This document shows, piece after piece, positions 51,472 through 61,546 of a DNA stretch of 64,000 nt (positions are counted from its first letter, which is position 1; every line of letters begins with the position of its first letter). The notes under the pieces were generated by a model. It was given only the letters and a program-made list of their open reading frames with translations, searched no databases and was not told the DNA's origin. The DNA is from Hydrogenophilus sp. (lineage in GTDB: Bacteria > Pseudomonadota > Gammaproteobacteria > Burkholderiales > Thiobacillaceae), in assembly GCA_020725265.1 (NCBI GenBank), contig DYFK01000011.1, forward strand, positions 62,001 to 126,000, in the 5' to 3' direction. The translations under genes were made by a program, and so were the position numbers.

Positions 51472-53127
51472 TCAGACGCCTTCAAGGCCGCGCATGCGCT
51501 CGCGCAACCGGTTGCGTAGACGGATCGCGAACAGGTTGAGCACGACGATGATGATCACCAGCAGCAACGCGGTGGCGTACACCAACGGACGCGCCGCCTC
51601 GACGTTCGGGCTCTGGAAGCCGACGTCGTAGATGTGGAAGCCGAGGTGCATGAACTTGCGTTCCAGGTGCAGGAAAGGGAAATTGCCATCCAGCGGCAGG
51701 CTCGGCGCCAGCTTCACGACGCCGACCAGCATCAGCGGCGCCACTTCACCGGCGGCGCGCGCCACCGCCAGAATCAGCCCGGTCATCATGGCCGGACTGG
51801 CGATCGGCAGCACGGTGCGCCACAAGGTTTCCGCCTTGGTGGCGCCAAGCGCCAGACTGCCCTCGCGAATGCTGCGCGGCACCCGTGTCAAGCCCTCCTC
51901 GGTCGCCACGATGACCACCGGAAGGGTCAGCAAGGCCAGCGTCAGAGAAGCCCACAGGATGCCGGGACTGCCGAACACCGGAGCCGGGTGCGACTCGGGG
52001 AAGAACAGCTGATCGATATTGCCGCCCAGGAAATAGACGAAGAAACCAAGACCGAACACGCCGTAGACGATCGATGGCACCCCGGCCAGGTTGTTCACCG
52101 AGATACGGATCACCCGGATCAGCGGACCCTGCTTGGCATACTCGCGCATGTACACGGCCGCGATGATGCCGAGTGGGGTCACCATAACCGACATCATGAG
52201 CACCATCATCACGGTACCGAAAATGGCCGGGAAAATACCGCCCTCGGTATTGGCTTCACGCGGGTCGTCAACGATGAACTCGATGAACTTGTGGATGTAG
52301 TAGCCGATCTTCTGGAAGATGTTCATGTCGTTCGGCATCAAGGCATCGGCTACCTTGGCGAACGGAATCTCGACTTCCTGACCATCCATGGTGACGGCGA
52401 CGAAGCTATCCCGCTCGATATCCTGGCGGAGTTGATCCAGCTTCTCCTGAAGCGCGCCAAACTTGCCGTTGAGCACCTCGCGCTCGGCCTCGAATCTGGT
52501 CTTGTCGGCTTCGGTCAGGGTGCCGCGCAGTTCCAGCTTGCGTTCCTTCAGGCGCAGCTTTTCAAGCTGGTAATTGAGGCGACCGATATCCACTTTCTCG
52601 ATACGTACCGCCTGGCTGAAGAGATCATTCGACCGTTCCAAGCGCTTTTTCAGCTCCGCCCAGGCGGCGGGACCATCGGCAACCACGACGCCGGCTTCCT
52701 TGACCACCTTCAGGTGACCGTAGAAATTACCCCACTCGCGGCGCTCGACCGAGATCAGATCCTTGGGATAGGTGAACTCGCCCAACATCGGCGCCGGATA
52801 CCACTTGAAGTCGGTGCCGGTGATGTCACGGTTACCTTGCTTGATCAGATAGCGGTAGGTGAATTTATCGGTCGAGTCGATGTTGTAACCCGATTCGCGC
52901 AAGCGGATCAGGGAAACTTCCTCCTTTTCCCTGACCTCGCCAATCAGCCGGGTCTGGCTGCCGTCCGGCTGGGTGAACATGACCTCGGCGACAGGCTTCG
53001 GCCACCAGTGCACCAACCCCTTGGCGGCGGTCAGCCAGACCACCGCGTACACCATCACCAAGGACAAGGCCACGGCTCCGGCGGTCGTCCAAATCCAGGG
53101 ATCGCCATCCTTGAACCATTTACGCAT
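51472..53127 (-). CDS. pstA: Phosphate ABC transporter permease PstA, long form
   Basis: A 551-residue inner-membrane permease. The C-terminal 290 residues are a normal PstA with six helices and the coupling motif EGSLALGATKAETLW. In front is a long N-terminal region (one helix near 15-35, then periplasmic alpha/beta and a coiled coil around LEKLRLKERKLELRGTL) of the DUF3333 kind found in long PstA proteins of proteobacteria. It pairs with the equally long PstC; the two extra domains probably meet in the periplasm. Confidence 0.93.
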   Translation of the reverse strand: MRKWFKDGDPWIWTTAGAVALSLVMVYAVVWLTAAKGLVHWWPKPVAEVMFTQPDGSQTRLIGEVREKEEVSLIRLRESGYNIDSTDKFTYRYLIKQGNRDITGTDFKWYPAPMLGEFTYPKDLISVERREWGNFYGHLKVVKEAGVVVADGPAAWAELKKRLERSNDLFSQAVRIEKVDIGRLNYQLEKLRLKERKLELRGTLTEADKTRFEAEREVLNGKFGALQEKLDQLRQDIERDSFVAVTMDGQEVEIPFAKVADALMPNDMNIFQKIGYYIHKFIEFIVDDPREANTEGGIFPAIFGTVMMVLMMSVMVTPLGIIAAVYMREYAKQGPLIRVIRISVNNLAGVPSIVYGVFGLGFFVYFLGGNIDQLFFPESHPAPVFGSPGILWASLTLALLTLPVVIVATEEGLTRVPRSIREGSLALGATKAETLWRTVLPIASPAMMTGLILAVARAAGEVAPLMLVGVVKLAPSLPLDGNFPFLHLERKFMHLGFHIYDVGFQSPNVEAARPLVYATALLLVIIIVVLNLFAIRLRNRLRERMRGLEGV

Positions 53128-53139
53128 GATTAGTCTTCC

Positions 53140-55416
53140 TTACAGAGTGCTGTATTTACGGCGCAGGCGGTCCCGGATCAGCTCGGCCACGGTGTTCACC
53201 GCGAAAGTGAAGGCAAACAGCACCAGTGCCGAGAAGAACAACAGGCGATAGTGGGTGGTGCCCACGGCGGCTTCCGGCATTTCGACGCCGATGTTGGCGG
53301 ACAGGGTTCGGAAACCGGTGAAGATGGACAGGTCCATCACCGCGGTATTGCCGGTCGCCATCAGCACGATCATGGTCTCGCCCACCGCGCGGCCCATGCC
53401 GACCATGATGGCCGAGAAGATGCCGGGGCTGGCGGTCAGCAGCACCACATTGAACAGGGTCTGCCAGGGCGTGGCGCCGAGCGCCAGAGAGCCGGTGGTC
53501 AGGTGCTTGGGCACGCTGAACACGGCGTCCTCGGCGATCGAGAAGATGGTCGGGATGACCGCGAAGCCCATGGCGACGCCAACCACCAGCGAGTTGCGCT
53601 GTTCATAGGTCCAGCCCAGCTCGTTGCTCACCCAGTGCGGCATGTCGCCGCCGAAGAAAACCGCCTCGATCGGATGGCCGATCTGGATCGAGAGCCAGAT
53701 CACCACGATGATCACCGGGATCAGCATGGCCGCTTCCCAACCCGCCGGCACCCGGTCGGTGATGTTTTTCGGCAGCAGATGCCAAAGGTAGGCCGTGATC
53801 ACGAAACTGAACGGCAGCAGGAAGATCGCCACCAGGGTACCGGCCAGATTGTTGTCGACGAAAGGCGCCAGCCAGAGACCGGCCAGGAAACCGAGAATCA
53901 CGGTCGGCAGCGCCTCCATGATCTCGATCGACGGTTTCACCACGCCACGCATTTTTGGCGACATGAAGTAGGCCGCGAAAATGGCGCCCAGCACTGCCAG
54001 CGGCACCGCCACCAGCATGGCGTAGAAGGCCGCCTTCAAGGTGCCGAAGGTGAGCGGCGCGACGCTGAACTTGGGCTCGAAATCAGACGTCGCGGCGGAC
54101 GACTGCCAGTTGTATTCCGGCTCCTGATAGCTTTCGTACCAGACCTTCTGCCAGAGCGAGTGGAACGATATCTCGGGGTAGTCGTTCTCCACCCGCGCGG
54201 TCTGGATGCCGCCGTCGGCCGCCTCGACCAGCACCGCGTTGGCGCGCGGCGACAGACCCACCGCGCGAACCGGCTGGTCGCCCGTGTCCCGGGTCAACAC
54301 CAGCTTGCGCGACGTGGCGTAGTACAGGCCCAGATTGCCTTTGTCGTCACCGACCAGGAAGCCCTTGCGGAAATGTTCCGGGGCGATGGCAGTGACCGCG
54401 CCTTGCATTGGCTTGAAATCACGGATGCGGGTGAGCTGATTGTTGTTGTCGTCGTCGCGAACCTGGAACCATTGCGTCAACTCGCCCTTGCTGCTGCCGA
54501 TGATCAGCGAGAAACCGCCGGACAGAATGGTGGCGGCGGTGACCCGCTCGTTTTCCGGCACCAGCGCCACGGTCTGTTTCAGGCTGGGCGCGGACTTGTC
54601 CATGACATCGTAGTGACTGACGAGACGACCACCATGAATGACATAAAGGTCACGCTGCTTCACTTCCAGGATCAACTGGCTGACTTCACCCTCCACCGGC
54701 TCAAGAACCTGATGGCTGGCCTCGGTGGTGACTTCGCCGGTGATCATGTTCTCCCGGCTGGAGAACGCCGCCAGGACCAGACGGCCATCATCGGTCAGAG
54801 CCACCGCGGTGGCTTCGTCGCCTTGATGTTGGATACTCAACTGCTTGAGCGCGCGACCTTCCGGATCAACCACCAGCGGCTCTCCGCCAAGTGGATAGTC
54901 CAAACTCGGCGCGATGGTGCGAATGTCTTTGGCGTGATCTTCCGGATCCACTTCGAAGGTCACCTTGAAGGCTTGCTCAACCACCAGCATGCGTCCATCG
55001 CTAAGACCGTAAGCCACCTTGCGCTGCGATGGATCACCCGCCGCGAAGGTAGTGATGGTCACGCCCTCGGGCAGGGTCACACCGGCCTCGCCACGCGCCT
55101 TGCCATCGCCGAGATTGAAGAAATAAGCCTTGCCCTGCGCAGTGAAGCGCACGCCGATTTCAGCCTGCTCTTCGGTGGTCAGATGCACGGTGCGATCCTG
55201 GAGCGTGCCGATGGCCGGCAGATTTTCCAGCCGGTCCATGGACGCGGGCAAAAAGATCGGCACCACCACGCTGGCCAAGTAGAAGAAGATCAAGCTGATG
55301 GCGATGATCACACTCAACCCGCCGAAGGTCATGACGTGCTTGAACAGCTTGTCCTTGGCCATGCGGCGGCCGGTATACCCGCCCACCTTGATGATGTTCT
55401 CTTCAATCTTTTCCAT
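53140..55416 (-). CDS. pstC: Phosphate ABC transporter permease PstC, long form
   Basis: A 758-residue permease, more than twice the length of E. coli PstC (319). After one helix (about 32-55) comes a periplasmic region of about 390 residues with repeated beta-propeller-like strands (for example DGRMLVVEQAFKVTFEVD, DDGRLVLAAFSS, DKGNLGLYYATSRKLVL), then the membrane domain with SLALGATPWQTLFNV as the coupling helix. Long PstC proteins are known in pseudomonads and betaproteobacteria; the propeller's role is not established. A terminator lies between it and the upstream lipoprotein gene. Confidence 0.93.
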   Translation of the reverse strand: MEKIEENIIKVGGYTGRRMAKDKLFKHVMTFGGLSVIIAISLIFFYLASVVVPIFLPASMDRLENLPAIGTLQDRTVHLTTEEQAEIGVRFTAQGKAYFFNLGDGKARGEAGVTLPEGVTITTFAAGDPSQRKVAYGLSDGRMLVVEQAFKVTFEVDPEDHAKDIRTIAPSLDYPLGGEPLVVDPEGRALKQLSIQHQGDEATAVALTDDGRLVLAAFSSRENMITGEVTTEASHQVLEPVEGEVSQLILEVKQRDLYVIHGGRLVSHYDVMDKSAPSLKQTVALVPENERVTAATILSGGFSLIIGSSKGELTQWFQVRDDDNNNQLTRIRDFKPMQGAVTAIAPEHFRKGFLVGDDKGNLGLYYATSRKLVLTRDTGDQPVRAVGLSPRANAVLVEAADGGIQTARVENDYPEISFHSLWQKVWYESYQEPEYNWQSSAATSDFEPKFSVAPLTFGTLKAAFYAMLVAVPLAVLGAIFAAYFMSPKMRGVVKPSIEIMEALPTVILGFLAGLWLAPFVDNNLAGTLVAIFLLPFSFVITAYLWHLLPKNITDRVPAGWEAAMLIPVIIVVIWLSIQIGHPIEAVFFGGDMPHWVSNELGWTYEQRNSLVVGVAMGFAVIPTIFSIAEDAVFSVPKHLTTGSLALGATPWQTLFNVVLLTASPGIFSAIMVGMGRAVGETMIVLMATGNTAVMDLSIFTGFRTLSANIGVEMPEAAVGTTHYRLLFFSALVLFAFTFAVNTVAELIRDRLRRKYSTL

Positions 55417-55474
55417 TTTTCACCGCGCTGCTCACGCCTGGAACCTCGCCCACTGTCTGGACGCACAAAAAAGA

Positions 55475-55495
55475 GCCGGATCACCGGGATCCGGC
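55475..55495 (-). terminator. Rho-independent terminator inside the pst cluster
   Basis: An 8-bp stem (GCCGGATC) with a 5-base loop, followed on the minus strand by CTCTTTTTTG. It lies 36 bases after the lipoprotein stop and 58 bases before pstC. Confidence 0.82.
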
Positions 55496-55530
55496 CCACA
55501 CGCCGCTCCGGGCGGCGTTACTCGATCGTA

Positions 55531-56157
55531 CTACTTGGCCTTGCGCAGGGCGTTGAATTGCTCGACCAGCGCGACCGGGCGACCAGCCTTGACGGTTTCC
55601 TTGTTCAAGCCGTAGATCACGGTTTCGCCATTGGGACCGGTGCCGATCTCGGTGAAGGTGTAGATCATTTCACCGTGTTCCTTGTAGTCCTTGAAGTCCT
55701 TCCAGTCGCCGAAAACATAGAAGCGGCCGTCCTTGAACACCTCGCCGTAGAACGGTCCGGTCGGCTCATACTTGCCGTCGTAGAGCAGCTCGGCTTTCGA
55801 GGGCTTGGCCAGATCGTCGGCTTCCTTCTTCTGGATGCCGAACACCAGGGTGGCGCCATCCGGTCCTTCACCCACGCGGGTACGGGTGAAGATGAGCTCA
55901 TTGGTGTGCATGAACTCGAGGTAGTTGGCCTTGTCGGCGATCGGGTAGATGCGGCCATTCTCGTGGAACACCACGAAATAGTGCTCGGTCGGCTGCGCGA
56001 CCGGAGCGGCGGCGGGAGTCGCGGCGGCGGGAGCGGGAGCGGCCGCGGCCGGCTTCGCCTGAACAGCCGGCTGGCTGGTGGCGCAGGCGCTCAGTGTGCC
56101 CATGGTCAGCAGTGCGACCAAGGAATACGACAGGAAACGCGGCTGAGTGGTCAGCAT
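55531..56157 (-). CDS. Lipoprotein with duplicated domain, between pstS and pstC
   Basis: A 208-residue lipoprotein of unknown function. Signal peptide with lipobox LSAC (Cys25), an Ala/Pro linker (29-57), then two copies of a domain of about 53 residues: the first at 60-113 (FHENGRIYPIADKANYLEF and GEGPDGATLVFGI) and the second at 137-189 (FKDGRFYVFGDWKDFKDY and GTGPNGETVIYGL). Both halves share G-R-x-Y, a G-x-GP-(D/N)G-x-T turn and a final (F/Y)G. It follows pstS by 79 bases and so should be induced by phosphate starvation. A periplasmic or outer-membrane helper for phosphate capture is plausible but unproven. Confidence 0.85.
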   Translation of the reverse strand: MLTTQPRFLSYSLVALLTMGTLSACATSQPAVQAKPAAAAPAPAAATPAAAPVAQPTEHYFVVFHENGRIYPIADKANYLEFMHTNELIFTRTRVGEGPDGATLVFGIQKKEADDLAKPSKAELLYDGKYEPTGPFYGEVFKDGRFYVFGDWKDFKDYKEHGEMIYTFTEIGTGPNGETVIYGLNKETVKAGRPVALVEQFNALRKAK

Positions 56158-56184
56158 GATAGGTTCTCCATCTGTGGATCAGAA

Positions 56185-56212
56185 ACCGGGCCGCGAACAA
56201 GCCGGGCCCGGT
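56185..56212 (-). other. Hairpin between pstS and the lipoprotein gene
   Basis: An 8-bp stem (ACCGGGCC) with a 12-base loop and no T-run. Such structures after binding-protein genes often protect the 3' end and raise the level of the first message. Confidence 0.5.
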
Positions 56213-56236
56213 GGTCACGCGGGTGGATCGCGTCGA

Positions 56237-57223
56237 TCAGTTGATACCCAGGTCGGCCAAGGCCTTGGCGGCCAGGCTGGCCGGCAGCGGCACGAAACCA
56301 TCCTTGATCACGACTTCCTGCCCCTGTTTGGACAGAACCAGTTTGACGAACTCGCGCTCCAGCGGCGGCAGCGGCTGGTTGGGGCGCTTGTTGACGTAGA
56401 AGTACAGCACGCGGGACAGCGGGTAGGTGCCGTCGATGGCATGCACGGCATCGGCTTCGACGAACGGCTGACCATCCTTGGCCGCCAACGGCAGGGCGCG
56501 CACACCGGAGGTCTTGTAGCCGATGCCGGAGTAACCGATGGCGCCGATCTGGCCGGTCACGCTCTGCACCACCGAGGCGGAACCCGGCTGTTCGGCCACG
56601 TTGCGCTTGAAGTCACCCTTGCACAGGGCTTTTTCCTTGTAATAGCCGTAGGTGCCGGACACCGAATTGCGGCCATACAGAGCGATGTTGCGGTTGGCCC
56701 ATTCGCCGGTCATGCCAACCTGACCCCAACGGGTGATGTCTTCCTTGCCGCCGCACTTGCGCGTGGCGGAGAAGATGGCATCAACCTGAGGAATGGAAAG
56801 GCCGGGAATCGGGTTGTCCTTGTTGACGTACACGGCCAGGGCATCGATGGCGGCCGGCACCGGAGTCGGCTTGTAACCGAATTTCTTCTCGAAGGCTTCG
56901 ATTTCCTTGGCGTTCATCAGTCGGCTCATGGGGCCGAAGTTGGCGGCCCCTTCGATCAGGGCCGGCGGCGCGGTGGAGGAACCGGCGCCCTGGATCTGGA
57001 TGTTGACGTTGGGGTAGTTGCGCTTGTAGGTCTCGGCCCACAGGGTCATCAGGTTGTTCAGGGTGTCGGAACCGACGCTGGTGAAGTTGCCGGACACGCC
57101 GCTGGCCTTGGTGTAGGAGGGCAATGCCGGGTCAACCTTGACGGCCTGGGCGAACGCGCCCTGAGCAACGAAAGCGGTACCGGCGACAACGCCGAGCGCC
57201 ATGGCGATTTTCTTGATAAACAT
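56237..57223 (-). CDS. pstS: Periplasmic phosphate-binding protein
   Basis: The 328-residue binding protein that delivers phosphate to PstCAB. Signal peptide 1-25 (ending AFA), then phosphate-site segments [51 protein letters not shown] and [10 protein letters not shown]. It belongs to the PstS branch with SDT and SGTYG sites rather than the E. coli form. AGGAG lies before the ATG. It is the first gene after a strong Pho box. Confidence 0.95.
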   Translation of the reverse strand: MFIKKIAMALGVVAGTAFVAQGAFAQAVKVDPALPSYTKASGVSGNFTSVGSDTLNNLMTLWAETYKRNYPNVNIQIQGAGSSTAPPALIEGAANFGPMSRLMNAKEIEAFEKKFGYKPTPVPAAIDALAVYVNKDNPIPGLSIPQVDAIFSATRKCGGKEDITRWGQVGMTGEWANRNIALYGRNSVSGTYGYYKEKALCKGDFKRNVAEQPGSASVVQSVTGQIGAIGYSGIGYKTSGVRALPLAAKDGQPFVEADAVHAIDGTYPLSRVLYFYVNKRPNQPLPPLEREFVKLVLSKQGQEVVIKDGFVPLPASLAAKALADLGIN

Positions 57224-57291
57224 GTCTACTGACTCCTGTATCGGGGGGGAAACTCACGTGGACGCCACCTGGCGCGGCATCCATGCGAACC

Positions 57292-57336
57292 ATCCTATAC
57301 AGGGCGGATTACAGAATCATGACAGCCAGACTACAA
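57292..57336 (-). promoter_or_regulatory. Pho box and -10 before pstS
   Basis: On the minus strand TTGTAGT-CTGG-CTGTCAT-GATT-CTGTAAT: three PhoB half-sites at 11-base steps, the last two near consensus. TAGGAT follows after 10 bases as -10 (57292-57297). The outermost half-site lies within two bases of the glmM stop codon. Confidence 0.88.
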
Positions 57337-57337
57337 A

Positions 57338-58696
57338 TTACCCGGCCACGGCGCGCACCGATTCGGCGATCCGCTCCGCCGCCTGACGCACCCGAAAATC
57401 ATCGCGGCCTTCGACCATGACCCGGATCAACGGCTCGGTTCCGGATGCGCGCAGAACCACGCGCCCCTCCCCGGCCAGTTCGGACTCGGCCGTCGTTACC
57501 GCTTCGGCGATTTCAGCCTGGCCGTCAAGACGGAAGCCTCGATCGACACGGACGTTGATCAGCACCTGCGGGTAGATCGCGCACGCGCGGGTGTAGTCGG
57601 CCAGCCCCTGGCCGGAACGGCGCAACGCGGTGAGCACCTGCAACGCGGAGACGATGCCATCGCCGGTGGTGTGCTTGTCCAGGCAGAGGATGTGGCCGGA
57701 CGATTCTCCGCCCACCAGCCAGCCCTCCTGTTGGAGCAACTCCAGCACGTAGCGATCGCCGACCTTGGCGCGCCGGAAATCACAACCAAGCGCCTTCAAG
57801 GCCTGTTCGGTGCCCAGATTGGTCATCTGGGTGCCAACCACGCCCCCCTGTAGCGAGCCGCTCTCCTTGCGGTACCGGGCAATCGCGTAGACCAGCTTGT
57901 CGCCATCCATGATCACGCCGGCGGCATCGACCATCATCAGGCGGTCGCCATCGCCATCCAGGGCGATGCCGACATCGGCGCGATGCTGGCGCACCGCCCG
58001 CGCCAACGCCTCCGGATGGGTGGCACCGCAATCCTTGTTGATGTTGAAACCGTTGGGTGCGTTGCCGATGGCGATGACATCCGCGCCCAGTTCGTGGAAC
58101 ACGTGTGGCGCGATGTGATAGCCGGCACCGTTGGCGCAATCGACCACGATACGCATGCCGCGCAAGTCGAGATCGTTGGGAAAGGTGCTCTTGCAGAATT
58201 CGATGTAACGCCCGGCGGCGTCATCGACGCGCTTGACCCGGCCGAGCTGCTTGGACGCCGCGGTCTGCATCGGCGCGTCAAGCGCGGCCTCGATCGCCAG
58301 CTCCACTTCATCGGGCAGCTTGGTGCCCGACGCCGAAAAGAACTTGATGCCGTTGTCCTCGAACGGATTGTGCGAGGCCGAGATGACGACGCCGGCCTGC
58401 AAGCGCAGCGCCCGGGTCAGATAGGCGACCCCCGGCGTCGGCATCGGCCCGGTCAGGCGCACGTCGACGCCGGCGGCGGTAAGACCGGCCTGCAACGCCG
58501 ATTCCAGCATGTAGCCGGAAATCCGGGTGTCCTTGCCGATCAGCACCGCTGGATGCTCGCCATGCAGCGCGTCATGCTCGGCCGCCACCAGCACCTTGCC
58601 GGCGGCATAACCCAGACGCATCGCGAAGTCCGGTGTGATCGGCGGTTCGCCAACCCGTCCGCGCACGCCATCGGTGCCGAAATATTTTCTGCTCAT
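57338..58696 (-). CDS. glmM: Phosphoglucosamine mutase
   Basis: Converts glucosamine 6-phosphate to glucosamine 1-phosphate for UDP-GlcNAc, feeding peptidoglycan and LPS. The 452-residue enzyme has [11 protein letters not shown], the phosphoserine loop [18 protein letters not shown], metal loop [11 protein letters not shown], sugar loop GGESSGHI and the phosphate-binding [15 protein letters not shown]. Its ATG overlaps the folP stop (ATGA). Confidence 0.97.
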   Translation of the reverse strand: MSRKYFGTDGVRGRVGEPPITPDFAMRLGYAAGKVLVAAEHDALHGEHPAVLIGKDTRISGYMLESALQAGLTAAGVDVRLTGPMPTPGVAYLTRALRLQAGVVISASHNPFEDNGIKFFSASGTKLPDEVELAIEAALDAPMQTAASKQLGRVKRVDDAAGRYIEFCKSTFPNDLDLRGMRIVVDCANGAGYHIAPHVFHELGADVIAIGNAPNGFNINKDCGATHPEALARAVRQHRADVGIALDGDGDRLMMVDAAGVIMDGDKLVYAIARYRKESGSLQGGVVGTQMTNLGTEQALKALGCDFRRAKVGDRYVLELLQQEGWLVGGESSGHILCLDKHTTGDGIVSALQVLTALRRSGQGLADYTRACAIYPQVLINVRVDRGFRLDGQAEIAEAVTTAESELAGEGRVVLRASGTEPLIRVMVEGRDDFRVRQAAERIAESVRAVAG

Positions 58697-59538
58697 TCCC
58701 TGTCTCCCAGTGCTTCAAGAATTTTCAATGCATCCATCGTGGCGGCGACGTCATGCACGCGCAGCACGGCGGCACCGCGCGCGGCCGCGAGCAAGGCCGC
58801 CGCCGCGCTGCCGACTTCGCGCCGATCCACGGCCCTGCCGGTGATGGCGCCGATCATCGATTTGCGCGAAACCCCGATCAGCACCGGCGCCAGTCGCGAC
58901 ATCCAAGGCAACGCGCGGAACAGCCCGATATTGTGCGACAACGTCTTGCCGAAGCCGAAGCCAGGATCGATCAGCAAACGCTCGGCCGCGATGCCGGCGG
59001 CGATGGCGGCGTCGCGTCGGGCACGCAGATAGGCCGCGACCTCCACGACCACATCGTCATAAACCGGCTCCGATTGCATCGTGCGCGGCGAGCCGCGCAT
59101 GTGCATGAGGCAGACGCCACAGTCGGAAGCCGCCACGACGTCGAGCGCCCCCGGCGATTCCAGGGCGCGAACATCGTTGATCATGTCGGCGCCAGCAGCA
59201 ATGGCCGCGCGCATCACCACCGGTTTCATGGTGTCGACCGAGAGCGCGATCCCCTGATCGCGCAACGCTTCCAGCACCGGCAGCACGCGCGCCATCTCAC
59301 GCTGTTCGTCTACCGGACTCGCCCCCGGCCGGGTCGATTCGCCACCGATGTCGAGAATGTCCGCGCCTTCCTCGCGCAGGCGCAACGCGTGCTCGATCGC
59401 GCGTTCCGATGAATCCAGGCGGCCACCATCGGAAAAGGAATCCGGCGTGACGTTGACGATGCCCATGACCAGCGGACGGTCGAGCGGAAAACGAAATCGT
59501 CCACAACGAAAAAAGGACGCGCCGGCGTCAAAGCTCAT
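58693..59538 (-). CDS. folP: Dihydropteroate synthase
   Basis: Condenses 4-aminobenzoate with the pterin diphosphate in folate synthesis; the target of sulphonamides. The 281-residue TIM barrel has [49 protein letters not shown] and GVSRKSMIG. The start [10 protein letters not shown] at 59538 is chosen; an in-frame extension upstream overlaps ftsH. Confidence 0.96.
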   Translation of the reverse strand: MSFDAGASFFRCGRFRFPLDRPLVMGIVNVTPDSFSDGGRLDSSERAIEHALRLREEGADILDIGGESTRPGASPVDEQREMARVLPVLEALRDQGIALSVDTMKPVVMRAAIAAGADMINDVRALESPGALDVVAASDCGVCLMHMRGSPRTMQSEPVYDDVVVEVAAYLRARRDAAIAAGIAAERLLIDPGFGFGKTLSHNIGLFRALPWMSRLAPVLIGVSRKSMIGAITGRAVDRREVGSAAAALLAAARGAAVLRVHDVAATMDALKILEALGDRE

Positions 59539-59578
59539 GCGCGTCCCCGTGGATGGATGGTGCGGATACCAGCCGGCC

Positions 59579-61471
59579 TCAGGCCTCTTCCGCCGGCGTC
59601 GCGCCGGTCGGTGCCGGAGCGCTCGGTTCACTGTCGGCGTTGTTCCGTCGCGGCGGCGCGACCGGCTTGGGTGGACGCGGCTCGCGGCCGGACATGATGT
59701 CCTCGATCTGGTCGGCGTCGATGGTTTCCCATTGCAGCAGCGCGGCGGTCATGGCCTCGACCTTGTCGCGGTTCTCCTCGAGGATGCGCCGCGCCAACGC
59801 GTACTGCTCGTCGATGATACGACGCACTTCCTTGTCGACCAGTTGCATGGTCGCCTCGGACACACTCTTGTGCGTGGTCACCGAACGACCCAGAAATACC
59901 TCGCCCTCTTCCTCGCCGTAGACCATGGGGCCAAGGTTGTCGGACATCCCCCATTGGGTGACCATGCGCCGAGCGATATCGGTCGCGCGCTGGAAATCGT
60001 TGGAAGCGCCGGTGGTCATCTGGTTCATGAACAACTCCTCGGCGATGCGGCCACCGAACAGCACGGCGATGGTCGACAGCAGACGGATGCGATCCTGGCT
60101 GTAGCGGTCCTCGGTTGGCAACTGCATGGTCACGCCCAGCGCCCGGCCACGCGGAATGATGGTGACCTTGTGCACCGGGTCGGTTTTCGGCATCAGACGC
60201 GCGACCACGGCATGGCCGGATTCGTGGTAGGCGGTATTCCTGCGCTCTTCCTCGGGCATGATCATCGAACGCCGTTCGGCCCCCATCATGATCTTGTCCT
60301 TGGCGCGCTCGAAGTCCTCCATGTCGACCACCCGCTTGTTGGCGCGGGCGGCGAACAACGCCGCCTCATTGACCAGGTTGGCGAGGTCCGCGCCGGAAAA
60401 TCCGGGCGTGCCGCGGGCGATGATGTCGGCCTTGACGTCCTGCGCCATCGGCACCTTGCGCATGTGCACCAGCAGTATCTGCTCACGGCCGCGGATGTCG
60501 GGTAGCGGCACCACCACCTGGCGGTCGAAGCGACCGGGGCGCAACAGCGCCGGGTCGAGCACATCGGGCCGGTTGGTGGCGGCGATGACGATGACGCCCT
60601 GGGTCGCCTCGAAGCCGTCCATTTCCACCAGCAACTGGTTCAGGGTCTGCTCGCGCTCGTCGTTGCCGCCACCGAGCCCGGCGCCGCGCTGACGGCCGAC
60701 CGCATCGATCTCGTCGATGAAGATGATGCAGGGCGCGTGCTTCTTGGCCTGCTCGAACATGTCGCGCACTCGGGCGGCGCCGACGCCGACGAACATCTCG
60801 ACGAAATCGGAACCGGAGATCGAGAAGAACGGCACCTTGGCCTCGCCAGCGATCGATTTCGCCAGCAGGGTCTTGCCGGTTCCCGGCGAACCGACCATCA
60901 GGACACCACGCGGGATGCGGCCACCGAGCTTCTGGAAGCGGCTGGGGTCGCGCAGGAATTCGACCAGCTCGCCGACTTCCTCCTTGGCCTCGTCGCAGCC
61001 GGCGACATCCGCGAAGGTAACCGGGTTGGTGTCCTGATCCAGCAGGCGCGCCTTGCTCTTGCCGAACGAGAACGCGCCACCCTTGCCACCGCCCTGCATC
61101 TGGCGCATGAAGAAAATCCAGACGCCAATCAGTAACAGCATCGGGAACCAGGATACGAAGATGCTCATCAGCATCGATGGTTGTTCCTCTGGCTTTGCCT
61201 CGACCTGCACGCCGTTCTTGAGCAGATCGGACACCAGCCAGGGATCCGACGGCGAATAGGTGGTGAAACGCTGGCCATCGGCGCGCACCCCGCGCAGCAC
61301 ATGCCCCTCGATGGTGACCTTGGCGACATCGCCCTGACGCACGGCCTCGATGAACGAGGAATAATCGATCTGCGATTGCGCGGTCTGGCGGGTGTTGAAC
61401 TGATTGAACACCGTCATCAACACCAGCGCGATGACCAGCCAGATGCCGACGTTCTTGAAGAGATTGTTCAA
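59579..61471 (-). CDS. ftsH: ATP-dependent zinc metalloprotease FtsH
   Basis: A 630-residue membrane AAA+ protease that degrades misfolded membrane proteins and regulators. Two N-terminal helices (8-24 and about 103-120) frame a small periplasmic domain; then Walker [19 protein letters not shown], Walker [13 protein letters not shown], the second region of homology [19 protein letters not shown], and the zinc site HESGHAVV. It starts with TTG (codon for the first M of [11 protein letters not shown]), supported by AAGGAG at good spacing and by family alignment. Confidence 0.97.
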   Translation of the reverse strand: MNNLFKNVGIWLVIALVLMTVFNQFNTRQTAQSQIDYSSFIEAVRQGDVAKVTIEGHVLRGVRADGQRFTTYSPSDPWLVSDLLKNGVQVEAKPEEQPSMLMSIFVSWFPMLLLIGVWIFFMRQMQGGGKGGAFSFGKSKARLLDQDTNPVTFADVAGCDEAKEEVGELVEFLRDPSRFQKLGGRIPRGVLMVGSPGTGKTLLAKSIAGEAKVPFFSISGSDFVEMFVGVGAARVRDMFEQAKKHAPCIIFIDEIDAVGRQRGAGLGGGNDEREQTLNQLLVEMDGFEATQGVIVIAATNRPDVLDPALLRPGRFDRQVVVPLPDIRGREQILLVHMRKVPMAQDVKADIIARGTPGFSGADLANLVNEAALFAARANKRVVDMEDFERAKDKIMMGAERRSMIMPEEERRNTAYHESGHAVVARLMPKTDPVHKVTIIPRGRALGVTMQLPTEDRYSQDRIRLLSTIAVLFGGRIAEELFMNQMTTGASNDFQRATDIARRMVTQWGMSDNLGPMVYGEEEGEVFLGRSVTTHKSVSEATMQLVDKEVRRIIDEQYALARRILEENRDKVEAMTAALLQWETIDADQIEDIMSGREPRPPKPVAPPRRNNADSEPSAPAPTGATPAEEA

Positions 61472-61504
61472 TTTGACTCCTTGGCGGCCGTCGCCGCCGA
61501 CGCA

Positions 61505-61533
61505 ATTAACACGGACATTCGAAGTTAGTCCAA
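61505..61533 (-). promoter_or_regulatory. Putative promoter of ftsH
   Basis: On the minus strand TTGGAC, a 17-base spacer and GTTAAT, in the 75-base gap after rlmE. Start near 61498, about 27 bases before the TTG start codon. Confidence 0.5.
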
Positions 61534-61546
61534 TTCCCGGCCAGCT

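Noticed and set aside
53251-56244. A plus-strand open frame of 997 codons opposite pstC and the lipoprotein gene
   Set aside because: Same reason: biased composition, no recognisable motif, and it spans two real genes and a terminator on the other strand.
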